NCBI RefSeq assembly: GCF_000186865.1
Contig: NW_008705599.1
Location: forward strand, 55,881-119,880
DNA from: Aureococcus anophagefferens
Taxonomy: Eukaryota; Sar; Pelagophyceae; Pelagomonadales; Pelagomonadaceae
DNA: 64,000 nt
Reading direction: 5' to 3'
Part shown: positions 36,084-43,707 of the stretch, in pieces
Position numbering within the stretch: position 1 is the stretch's first letter
How the letters are laid out: each line of letters starts with the position of its first letter
The notes under the pieces: model-generated
The model's database searches: none
The model's input: the letters and a program-made list of their open reading frames with translations, nothing else
Told to the model about the DNA's origin: nothing
Translations under genes and position numbers: made by a program

Positions 36084-37313
36084 CTACATCTTGGCGAGGA
36101 GCGAGTCGATGACGGAGTAGAGGAAGACGCCGCCGATGCAGATGGCGGAGCCGAGGAGCTTGACGAAGGGGAGGTCCTCGCCGAGGACGAGCGCGACGCC
36201 GATGATGATGATGACGCGCTTGGCCGTGTTCGCGACGGACTGCGTGATCGCGTTCGTCTTCTTGATGGTCATGGTCGCGAGCTCGTTGTAGCCGTAGAAG
36301 TAGACGCCCGACAGGAGGAAGTTGGACTTGACGGCCGGGTTCGTCTTGAGGACCTCCATGAACTCGCCAAATTTCGCGCCCTCGGTCGCGAACATGAGCG
36401 GCAGCGACATGAGGAAGGCGAGGAGCGACGTGATGGCGAACTGGTTGCCGACGGAGCCGAGGCGGTCCTTGAGGCCCGGCGTCTCCATGAGCTTCTTGTT
36501 CTCGTTGCCCTTGAACGCCGCGAACAGATTCGCCGAGCACGCGGCGACGAGCGCGGACACGGCGAAGTCGAGCTCCTTGACGGACGCGATGATGACGCCG
36601 CCGATGACGGGGATGAGACAGAGCCACTTGGCCTGGGAGATGGGCTTGCCGTAGACGAACTGGGACAGCACCGCCGCGAACGCGGGCTCCGCGGCCTTGA
36701 CGATCTGGCCGAACGACACCGCGCCCGCGGACAGCGCGAAGACCGACGCGCAGTGGGCCATCATGGAGCAGAAGGCCACGGGGAGCATGGCGACGATGTC
36801 GTCCATCGTCAGCGCGGGGATGGACCGCATGTCGGGCGCGACCCACGCGAAGAGGGCGTAGACGACGCCGACGCCGAGCTGGAGCGACGCGATGGTCATG
36901 GGGAAGCCCTTGGAGCCGCCGGAGCCCTTGAGCGCGAGCTTGTTCGTGATGTTGTAGTAGTAGTTGCCGAGGTACCAGAAGAAGAAGTAGCCGAGCAGCG
37001 CGAAGTCGAGGCCCATGAACATGGACACGCTGCGGGCGGCGCGCGCGGTTCGAACTCCTTTTGGATGGGTTCATTCCGGGGACGCTGGCTCCATCACGCG
37101 CCGCCGCGGGCGGGCGTGGCGGCGACGGACTTGACGCCCTGGTCGAAGTCGCCGTAATCCGCGGACATGGCCGCCGAGCGGCCGACGACGGAGCCTGCGG
37201 TAGAGAGGGTTTCACGGGGCGTTTGCGTCGAGTCGGCACGCACCAGAGCGGCCCGCGGGCGTCAGCGCGACGGCCGAGCCGGCGAGGAGCGCAGCGGCGA
37301 CGACCGACTTCAT
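36084..37313 (-). CDS. Plastid triose-phosphate/phosphate-type translocator
   Basis: Join, in transcript order, 37313-37244, 37194-37098 and 37029-36084; 370 residues. Exon 1 is a signal peptide (MKSVVAAALLAGSAVALTPA). Exon 2 gives a short transit-like stretch (SADYGDFDQGVKSVAATPA). Exon 3 holds the TPT/EamA fold with eight or more membrane helices: FALLGYFFFWYLGNYYYNIT, VSFGQIVKAAEPAFAAVLSQ, then ITQSVANTAKRVIIIIGVAL with the conserved Lys-Arg pair, and a terminal LLAKM. It would exchange phosphorylated C3/C5/C6 compounds for phosphate across a plastid envelope membrane. The exact substrate class (TPT, PPT, GPT or XPT) cannot be read. Confidence 0.85.
37030..37097 (-). other. Intron, 68 bp (translocator gene)
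   Basis: GGCGC|GTGATGGAGCCAGCGTC...CGCCCGCAG|CGTGTCC, phase 2. Without splicing the frame hits TGA at once; with it the reading is ARGGAVSMFMGLDF. Confidence 0.7.
37195..37243 (-). other. Intron, 49 bp (translocator gene)
   Basis: CGCTCTG|GTGCGTGCCGACTC...CTACCGCAG|GCTCCG, phase 1. It joins the signal-peptide exon to GRSGSVVGRSAAMSA. Confidence 0.7.
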
Positions 37314-37546
37314 AGTTCTGGTGTCAAAAGCGAGTGGATCGCGGCGTGCCGCTCTGACGATTTTGAGGCGGCGAGACAGCGAAGCAGTGGCGAGGCAAAC
37401 CTCATCGTTGTGGCAGAAGTGGAGCGGACCGCGTCCGCGAGCTCGGCCGTGAGCGCGGCGTTCTCGGCCTCGAGCGTGGTCACGTTGCCCTGAGCAGCGG
37501 CCTTGTCCGCGACCGCGTCCGCAAGCTCGTCCTGCAATGCTGCGCC
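37314..37546 (-). pseudogene. Coiled-coil gene fragment in a divergent promoter region
   Basis: On the minus strand 37546-37403 reads ALQDELADAVADKAAAQGN then TTLEAENAALTAELADAVRS, a clean heptad pattern with the motif ELADAV twice. It then loses coding character. It sits between two divergent genes and has no plausible complete gene around it. Best explained as a relic or captured piece of a coiled-coil gene; a small expressed ORF is possible. Confidence 0.4.
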
Positions 37547-37554
37547 CTCTTGCC

Positions 37555-38334
37555 ATGCTCACCAGTGCGCTAGCGCTTGCGCCGCGCCGCGTCGTCACGC
37601 GGCATCGCACCTTCCTTGCCGCGACCGCCGACGACGGCTCGACGCGGCCCTGGGCGACGTTCCGCGTCGTCTTCGAGGACGACGAGGTCATCGTGTGCGA
37701 CAAGGGCTCGGGCCTGCTCGCCGTGCCCGGGCGCGGCGACCACAAGCAGGATTCGCTCATCACGCGGCTGCGCGCGACGCGCGGCGCGAGCACGACGCTG
37801 GCGCATCGCTTGGACCGCGACACGTCGGGGCTCGTCGTCGCGGCGAAGACGAAACGAGCGCTGCGGAGCCTGAGCATGGCGTTCGAGGCGCGCGAGGTCG
37901 AGAAGAGCTACGTCGGCGCCGTGCTCGGCTGGCCCGAGGCGACCTTCGGCACGGTCGACGAGCCCATCGGCAAGGTGAAGACGGACGCCGGCCACAATCG
38001 CGTCGCCGTCGTCGCCGAGGCGGACGGCGGCCGCCGGAGCCGGACGAACTGGGCGCTGCTGGAGAAGCGGGACGATGGGTCCTCGTTGCTCAGCCTCCAG
38101 CCCGTGACGGGCCGCTCGCAGCAGCTCCGCGTCCACTGCGCGCTGATCGGCCTACCGCTCCTCGGCGACGCGCTCCACGGCACCGAGGAGGCGGCGGGCC
38201 GCGCGCCGCGGCTCTGCCTCCACGCCGCGAGGCTGTCCCTGGACCTGCCCACGGCCGGCCCGATGACCTTCGAGGCCGAGGCGCCCTTCGCCGCGTCCGC
38301 GGACTACGCGTCCCTCCTCGACCCGCCTCGTTGA
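37555..38334 (+). CDS. RluA-family RNA pseudouridine synthase, organelle-targeted
   Basis: About 259 residues from MLTSALALAPRRVVTRHRT, an organelle-type leader; an ATG six codons upstream is the alternative. The catalytic motif is HRLDRDTSGLVV, whose second Asp is the nucleophile. The substrate-strand motifs VCDKGSGLLAVPGRG, LQPVTGRSQQLRVHCALIG and LPLLGDALHG are in the normal order. There is no S4 domain. Function: isomerises uridine to pseudouridine in rRNA or tRNA, probably in plastid or mitochondrion. The fold ends cleanly at LDPPR. Next comes the ZIP gene on the same strand, 50 bp away. Confidence 0.85.
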   Translation: MLTSALALAPRRVVTRHRTFLAATADDGSTRPWATFRVVFEDDEVIVCDKGSGLLAVPGRGDHKQDSLITRLRATRGASTTLAHRLDRDTSGLVVAAKTKRALRSLSMAFEAREVEKSYVGAVLGWPEATFGTVDEPIGKVKTDAGHNRVAVVAEADGGRRSRTNWALLEKRDDGSSLLSLQPVTGRSQQLRVHCALIGLPLLGDALHGTEEAAGRAPRLCLHAARLSLDLPTAGPMTFEAEAPFAASADYASLLDPPR

Positions 38335-38384
38335 AGCCTAAGGTGAAGGAGTTTCCGGAGAGCTGAACTTCGCTGAGCAGCCCA

Positions 38385-39332
38385 ATGGACGCGTTCATGT
38401 ACGCCCTGGCCCTCGTCGCGCTGCCCTGCTTGGCCATGATCATTCTCGCGGCCCTCGCCCTGTGCGTGCAGCCGCCGCCGGTCTTCGTCGCCGCGCTGCA
38501 GCACCTCGCCGCGGGCATCGTGCTCTCCGCCGTCGCCGTCGAGCCCAGCGTTTCGCACACGGAATGCTCGCCAGCGCGCGTTGAGAAGTCCGGTCCCCCG
38601 TAGGTCGAGCTCGTGCCCGTGATCAACGAGGCGCCGAGCTCCCTCGCGAACAACTCGGCCATCGCCGTCGGCTTCGCGCTCGGCGTCGCCCTCTTCGTCG
38701 TCGTCGGCAAGTTCTGCGGCGACGCGGACGACGACGGCGGCGACGAGACGCGGTCGCGGCTGCGCACCGTGTCGTCGGCGAACAGCGCCTGCTCCGAGGC
38801 CGGCCACGCGCCCAAGTCCAAGCTGGGCATGATGAAGGACTCGATGTGCGAGGCGGACTACGAGGTCGTCTCGGAGGCGCCGCGCTTCCCCAGGTACCCG
38901 ACGACCATGGTGCTCGCCGTGTTGGTCGACGCGCTCTGCGACGGCTTCCTGATCGGCGTCGCCGCGGCGTCGGGCACGAACGCGGGATTGATCATGGCCA
39001 TCGCGCTGACGATCGAGATGGGCTTCTTGTCGCTGACGTTCGCGACGACGCTGCGGCGCCAGCCGCGCGCCGTCGCCTTCGTGAGCATCGCGCTGCCGCC
39101 GGCGTGCCTCATGCTCGGCGGCGTCCTCGGCGCGTCGACGGCGAACGTCGTGTCGCGGACGCCCGCGCTGCACGTGGGGCTCGTGTCCTTCGGCGTCGCC
39201 GCGCTGCTCTACCTCGTCACGGAGGAGCTGCTTCTAGAGGCGCACGAGAGCCACGAGGGGCACATCTGGTGGGTGGACTGCTGCTTCTTCCTCGGGTTCC
39301 TCATGTCGTTCCTGCTGGATAAGCTGCTCTAG
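38385..39332 (+). CDS. ZIP-family metal transporter-like membrane protein
   Basis: Join 38385-38537 and 38604-39332, 293 residues. Exon 1: MDAFMYALALVALPCLAMII and QHLAAGIVLSAVAV, two membrane helices. Exon 2 begins VELVPVINEAPSS. A cytosolic loop (GDADDDGGDETRSR) precedes helices with LVDALCDGFLIGVAAASG and ALTIEMGFLSLTFATTL, where Asp/Glu in the membrane resemble ZIP metal ligands (the usual His are absent). More helices end in FLGFLMSFLLDKLL. At least seven helices in all. Metal specificity is unknown; loss of the His suggests an unusual ligand set. Its stop is 2 bp from that of the next gene. Confidence 0.65.
38538..38603 (+). other. Intron, 66 bp, flanked by direct repeat GTCGAGC
   Basis: GTCGCC|GTCGAGCCCAGCGTTTC...CCCCCGTAG|GTCGAGCTCG, phase 0. 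The start of the intron repeats the start of exon 2. The 3' TAG is an in-frame stop. Confidence 0.75.
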
Positions 39333-39334
39333 CG

Positions 39335-39970
39335 CTATCGCCGGTCTTTGAGGAGCGCGCGGGCGAGGATCGCGACGGTGCTCTCGAGGTGCGCGACGCG
39401 CGCCTCGACGGCGCCGACGCGCGCCTCGACGTCGCCGAGGCGGCGGTCGACCTCGTCGGCCGGCGCGCCGCGGCGCCGCGCCGCGCGGAGCTCCTTCTCC
39501 AGGGAAATCAGGAGCCGCAGCTGGTGGCGCACGGACTCCGTGCCGTCGTCGCCGGCGCTCGCCAGCTCCCGCACGAGCGCCTCGAGCTGCTCGACCGTCG
39601 CGCGCGGGTCGTACGCGTCGAGCGCGCCGGCGCCGTCGCCGAGCAGCGCCTCGACGGCCGACCGCTGCCGCTTCGCGAGCTTCGACAGCACCGCGACCTC
39701 GTGGGCGCTGTCCTGCGGTGTGGGCGGCGGCGCGGGCCGCGGCGGCGGCGGCGGTTTCGCTCGCGATGGTGACGACGGCGCGTCGACGACGCTCTGGAAG
39801 AGCTTGCGGGACGGCGACGACGGTCGCGCGACGTCGGAGCAGCCGCCGCCGCTCTGGAAGAGCATGCGGGACGGCGACGACGGCCGCGCGACGTCGTCGC
39901 TCGGGGACAGCGTCGCGCGCAGCGACTGTCTCCGGAGCTTGAGCGCCGACGTGAAGTGGTCCTCGGCCAT
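39335..39970 (-). CDS. Small coiled-coil protein with repeated SSPSR motifs, unknown function
   Basis: 211 residues. The N-terminal part repeats DVARPSSPSRMLFQS and DVARPSSPSRKLFQS, then a shorter DAPSSPSR, all likely proline-directed phosphorylation sites. A polyproline linker follows. The C-terminal half is helical (EVAVLSKLAKRQRSAVEAL; then LRLLISLEKELRAARRR) and closes with a short coiled coil (VEARVGAVEARVAHLESTV). No known family recognised. It could be a cytoskeletal or signalling adaptor; that is only inference from its layout. Confidence 0.6.
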   Translation of the reverse strand: MAEDHFTSALKLRRQSLRATLSPSDDVARPSSPSRMLFQSGGGCSDVARPSSPSRKLFQSVVDAPSSPSRAKPPPPPRPAPPPTPQDSAHEVAVLSKLAKRQRSAVEALLGDGAGALDAYDPRATVEQLEALVRELASAGDDGTESVRHQLRLLISLEKELRAARRRGAPADEVDRRLGDVEARVGAVEARVAHLESTVAILARALLKDRR

Positions 39971-40317
39971 GGTTCCTACCGCCTTGCCGCGTCAAGCCCC
40001 ACTACGAGGCGCTTTTCCAGCGCCGCGTCGAGCGTCTCCCTCTCCGCTCCGAGGCGCGCGTCTCGACCTAAGAGCTCAGGGGCTGCCTCGCACCATCGTC
40101 ATGTCAGCATCCCCTTCACTAATCGGTCAAGATATGTGTGCACTTTCCCGTGAAACGTCCGAAGTTTCGGCTCCCGCAATTCCTATCAAGTTTCAGGGCT
40201 GCGCCGCCCGGGAACCACCATGGGCGCCCGGCACTCTCCGCACAACGCAAAGCAACAAGCAACCAGGCATCGCCTCGGACCCCACCTCGCGCCCCCACGC
40301 CACCACCGCAAGCCGCC

Positions 40318-42329
40318 ATGAAGCTCTCCCTCGCCTGCGCCGCCTCCCTCGCCCTCGGCGCCTCGGCCTACCTGGACCAGATCTCCTGGGAGGACGGCGG
40401 CGAGGCGCTGGACCTGGCCCTGGAGCTCGAGGCGGCCCTCGCCAAGGACGCCGAGTACCTCGAGCAGTGGACGTCGGGCACGGACATGGAGCGCCTCGAG
40501 CTCCGGCGCCGCATGGACGCCTACTCGTACTTCTACACCGACGCGCCGACTTACGCGCCGGTCGAGTCCACGCCCGAGCCGACGCCCAACCCCACGCCCG
40601 AGCCGACCCCCAAGCCCACGCCGTCGCCGACCCCGCTCCCCGGCGACCCGTCCGCGGCGCCCGTCTTCGCCCCCACGGCCAAGCCCACGCCCGAGCCGAC
40701 GCCGAAGCCGACGCCCGCGCCGACGCCCGCGCCGACGCCCGCGCCGACGCCCCGGCCCACGCCCCGGCCCTCGCCCGAGCCCACGCCCGAGCCCACGGCC
40801 GAGCCCACGGCCGAGCCCACGCCCGAGCCCACGTCGGCGCCGACGGTCGGCGCCGTCGAGTCGGGCTGCGAAGATTCGACGTCCTGGTTCTACGACGACG
40901 AGCCCGACAAGAACTGCGCGCACGTGGCCGCGAAGTCCGTCCAGCGGCGTCTCACCCCTCAATTACTCCCCATCTGATCCTATTCCTCCTCAGGTTGTCC
41001 CGGTGCGACTCCAAGGAGGACGACACCGGGGTCCTGGCCAAGGACGCCTGCCCCGCGACGTGCTCGAACTGCCCCTCCGCGTGCGCGGACGACGTGACGT
41101 GGTTCTACGACGGCGACGAGGACAAGAACTGCGCCAAGGTCGCCGAGAAGCTGTCGCGCTGCGACTCCAAGGAGGACGAGGACGGGGTCCTGGCCAAGGA
41201 CGCCTGCCCGGTGACGTGCTCGAACTGCCCCGACGACGACGCGGAGGAGGACGACGAGGAGGAGGACGAGCCCGAGGAGACGTGCACGGACAGCACGAGC
41301 TGGTACTACAAGTCAGCAGCGGTGTCCCCCTCAATCCTACCCCACCCCACCAAATGATCCCGTCCCGCGGTTCCTCCCGGGCTCGCTACGTTCAGAGACG
41401 CGTCAAACCAAATGATCCCGTCCCTCCTCAGGAAGAGCAAGAACGACTGCGACTGGATGGCCAAGAACACGAACAAGTGCAAAAAGAAGGGTTTGGACAA
41501 GGTGAAGGGCCGCGATGCCTGCCCGGTCGCGTGCGACGAGTGCCCCGAGGAGGAGGTGTGCGAGGACAGTACTTCGTGGTTCCGCAAGAAGAGCAAGTAC
41601 GACTGCGCGTGGGTCGCGGAGTCCCCGTCGAAGCGCTGCGAGAAGGACGACGAGCACGGAATCGACGCCGAAGACGCCTGCCTCGTCTCCTGCGGCGTCT
41701 GCGAGGCGCCCGCGCCGACGCCGAAGCCGTCCCGCGAGCCGACGGCGAAGCCCACGTCCGCGCCGACAAGCAAGCCCACGTCCGCGCCGATTGTCGCCAC
41801 GCCGGTGCCCACGGTCGGCACGGTCGAGTCGGGATGCGAGGATTCCGTCAGCTGGTTCTACGGCGGCAATCCGGAGAAGGGCTGCGCGCGCGTGGCCGAG
41901 AGCCTCGGGCGCTGCGACAGCAAGGAGGACGACCACGGCGTGCTCGCAAACGAAGCCTGCAAGGCGACCTGCGGGACCTGCCCCACGACGCCCACGTGCG
42001 AGAACAGCGCCTCCTGGTTCTACAAGGACGAGAAGCGCGACTGCGACTGGGTCGCAATCAAGCCGGACGTCCGCTGCGCCAAGGAAGACGACGAGGACGT
42101 GTCCGCGCACGAAGCGTGTCCCACGGTCTGCGACGCCTCCTGCGCCGTCGCCGACAGCACATCGTGGTACTACGGCAAGCCGTCCAAGAATTGCGACTAC
42201 ATCGCGGAGAAGACGTCCCGCTGCTCGAGCAAGAAGGACGACGACGGCATCTACGCGCACGAAGCCTGTCCGGTCGCGTGCGCGGACGCGGGCGAGCAGG
42301 ACCGCAAGCTCCTCCGCGGCGCGAATTAG
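40318..42329 (+). CDS. Secreted protein with seven ShKT-like Cys-rich repeats and PT-rich linkers
   Basis: Join 40318-40934, 40994-41311 and 41432-42329; 610 residues. Signal peptide [18 protein letters not shown] short acidic region leads to a [10 protein letters not shown] linker (about 75-180). Seven Cys repeats follow the pattern C-D-S-x-S-W-F-Y, K-x-C, R-C, A-C-P-x-T-C-x-x-C, for example [20 protein letters not shown] then [11 protein letters not shown] second PT linker separates repeats 4 and 5. Six Cys in this order match ShKT-like domains, which in algae and oomycetes occur in extracellular enzymes and adhesins. Repeat 7 has lost its first and last Cys. No catalytic domain is attached. 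The role is probably cell wall or surface. Confidence 0.75.
40554..40850 (+). repeat. [14 protein letters not shown] repeat tract
   Basis: Twelve-base units (CCGACGCCCGCG and variants) coding PTPA, PTPE and PTPR, forming an extended linker in the ShKT protein. Confidence 0.8.
40935..40993 (+). other. Intron, 59 bp (ShKT gene)
   Basis: GCGAA|GTCCGTCCAGCGGCGTC...CCTCCTCAG|GTTGTCC, phase 2. It contains CTGAT as a possible branch site. Joining gives [12 protein letters not shown], identical in register to the next repeat. Confidence 0.8.
41312..41431 (+). other. Intron, 120 bp, with internal duplication
   Basis: TACAA|GTCAGCAGCGGTGTC...CCTCCTCAG|GAAGAGC, phase 2. The 17-base segment CCAAATGATCCCGTCCC occurs twice inside, about 60 bp apart. 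The intron looks like a unit-length intron doubled. Confidence 0.75.
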
Positions 42330-42380
42330 AGCCCCGAACCCACCCCCCCGCCCTCCGCCCCGCGCTACCGCCTAACATCC

Positions 42381-43643
42381 ATGCCTGCCGAGTCGGTCGC
42401 GGACGGTGTCCGGGTCGCCAAGTCCCTGGCAAGGCTTCATCAGGTGGTCCTCGCGATGTCGGAGCGCGAAGACGGCGAGACGAACGAGCCTGAGTGGATG
42501 ATGAAGAAGCGCGAGTATGAAGAGCGCATGGCCCGAGTGAAGAACGCCAAGCTCCGTACACTTTGCACAATTTGCTCGGCGAAAGCGAAGCTCCCATGCC
42601 CGTGCGGAACGACGCAGTATTGCTCGGTCGCCTGCCAAAAGGTCGATTGGCGCGAACGGGGCCACCGGAAGGCGTGCAAAGAAATCCGGGCGCGGGCGGA
42701 GGCGCCGACGCCCCCGCCGCAGGACGTCTTCTACGGGCCCGCGCCGCGGTCGCGCGCCGACGAGGCCCGTGCGCGCATCGCCGCGGAGCACGAGGCCGCT
42801 CGAATCAGGCGCGAGGCGAACCCGGAGCGGGCGCCGCTGTCGGCGCGGTACGGGTCGCGGTGCCCGATCTGTCTCGAGGAGTGGAACGTGAATGAGATGC
42901 CTACGTATCGTGCATGTTGCTGCCGAGTGATCTGTGATTCGTGTGGGCACAAGATCGGTGATGAACCTTGTCCTATCTGTCGGGAACCTGCTCTAAAGTA
43001 CGAAGAGGAACTGGCTGTGACCCGTCGCCACGTGGAGAATGAAGTGCCAGAGGCGATCGAATTCTTGGGAATTTGTTACCGCGACGGCGACTACGGCCTC
43101 GTGAAGTCCGGAAAGAGGGCCGCGAAACTTTTCAAGCGCGCTGTGGAGCTCGGGAGCGTGGATGCGATGAACAACCTAGGGTCGCTTTATGATACAGGAC
43201 CATGTGGCGTCAAGCGCGACTCAAGGAAGGCAAACCAGCTGTTTCGTATGGCTTCGGACCGGGGTGATGCGACGGCTCAGTTTAATCTTGCCCAGAATCT
43301 TCGAATAGGAGACGGCGTGCAAGCCCCAGACCGCACTGAAGCAAAACACTGGTATGAGCGATCAGCCGCCCAGGGCTACGCTAAAGCGCAGTTCAGCCTC
43401 GCTGTTATGTTGGATGAGGAGCAGAACGTCGAAGAATCGTTCCGCTACTACAAGCTCGCCGCCGAACGAGGTCACATTCTTTCGCAATTCAACGTCGGCA
43501 TCTGCTATGAGTACGGTGGTGAGGGCGTTGACATCGATCTCGCCGAAGCGATGACGTGGTACGCACAGGCGGCGGAACAAGGCCACAAAGGCGCCCAAGA
43601 AGCGCTCGACCGCGTGCGCGCCATAATCCAGCCCCGGGGCTAA
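42381..43643 (+). CDS. MYND zinc finger, RING-like and Sel1-repeat protein
   Basis: 420 residues. MYND finger (about 62-98): CTICSAKAKLPCPCGTTQYC, then SVACQKVDWRERGHRKAC. A RING-like cluster follows (about 155-200): CPICLEEWNVNEM, ACCCRVICDSC, then PCPICREP. Five Sel1 repeats finish the chain: AIEFLGICYRDGDYGLVKSG, AMNNLGSLYDTGPCGV, AQFNLAQNLRIGDGVQ, AQFSLAVMLDEEQNVEES and SQFNVGICYEYGGEGVD. This layout recurs as a multigene family in pelagophyte-type genomes. It is probably an E3-type scaffold. The Sel1 half uses many A/T-ending codons, unlike the N-terminal half. M26 (MSEREDGETNEP) is an alternative start. Confidence 0.85.
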   Translation: MPAESVADGVRVAKSLARLHQVVLAMSEREDGETNEPEWMMKKREYEERMARVKNAKLRTLCTICSAKAKLPCPCGTTQYCSVACQKVDWRERGHRKACKEIRARAEAPTPPPQDVFYGPAPRSRADEARARIAAEHEAARIRREANPERAPLSARYGSRCPICLEEWNVNEMPTYRACCCRVICDSCGHKIGDEPCPICREPALKYEEELAVTRRHVENEVPEAIEFLGICYRDGDYGLVKSGKRAAKLFKRAVELGSVDAMNNLGSLYDTGPCGVKRDSRKANQLFRMASDRGDATAQFNLAQNLRIGDGVQAPDRTEAKHWYERSAAQGYAKAQFSLAVMLDEEQNVEESFRYYKLAAERGHILSQFNVGICYEYGGEGVDIDLAEAMTWYAQAAEQGHKGAQEALDRVRAIIQPRG

Positions 43644-43707
43644 GAGAGCACCCTTAGTAGTGCTCCCCTAAACGCGACAACAACAGCACAGGGGGGTCGG
43701 CCGGGCC

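Noticed and set aside
38385..38603. Stand-alone 72-residue membrane peptide
   Set aside because: It is exon 1 of the ZIP-like gene plus intron translation. The repeat-flanked intron joins it to VELVPVINEAP.
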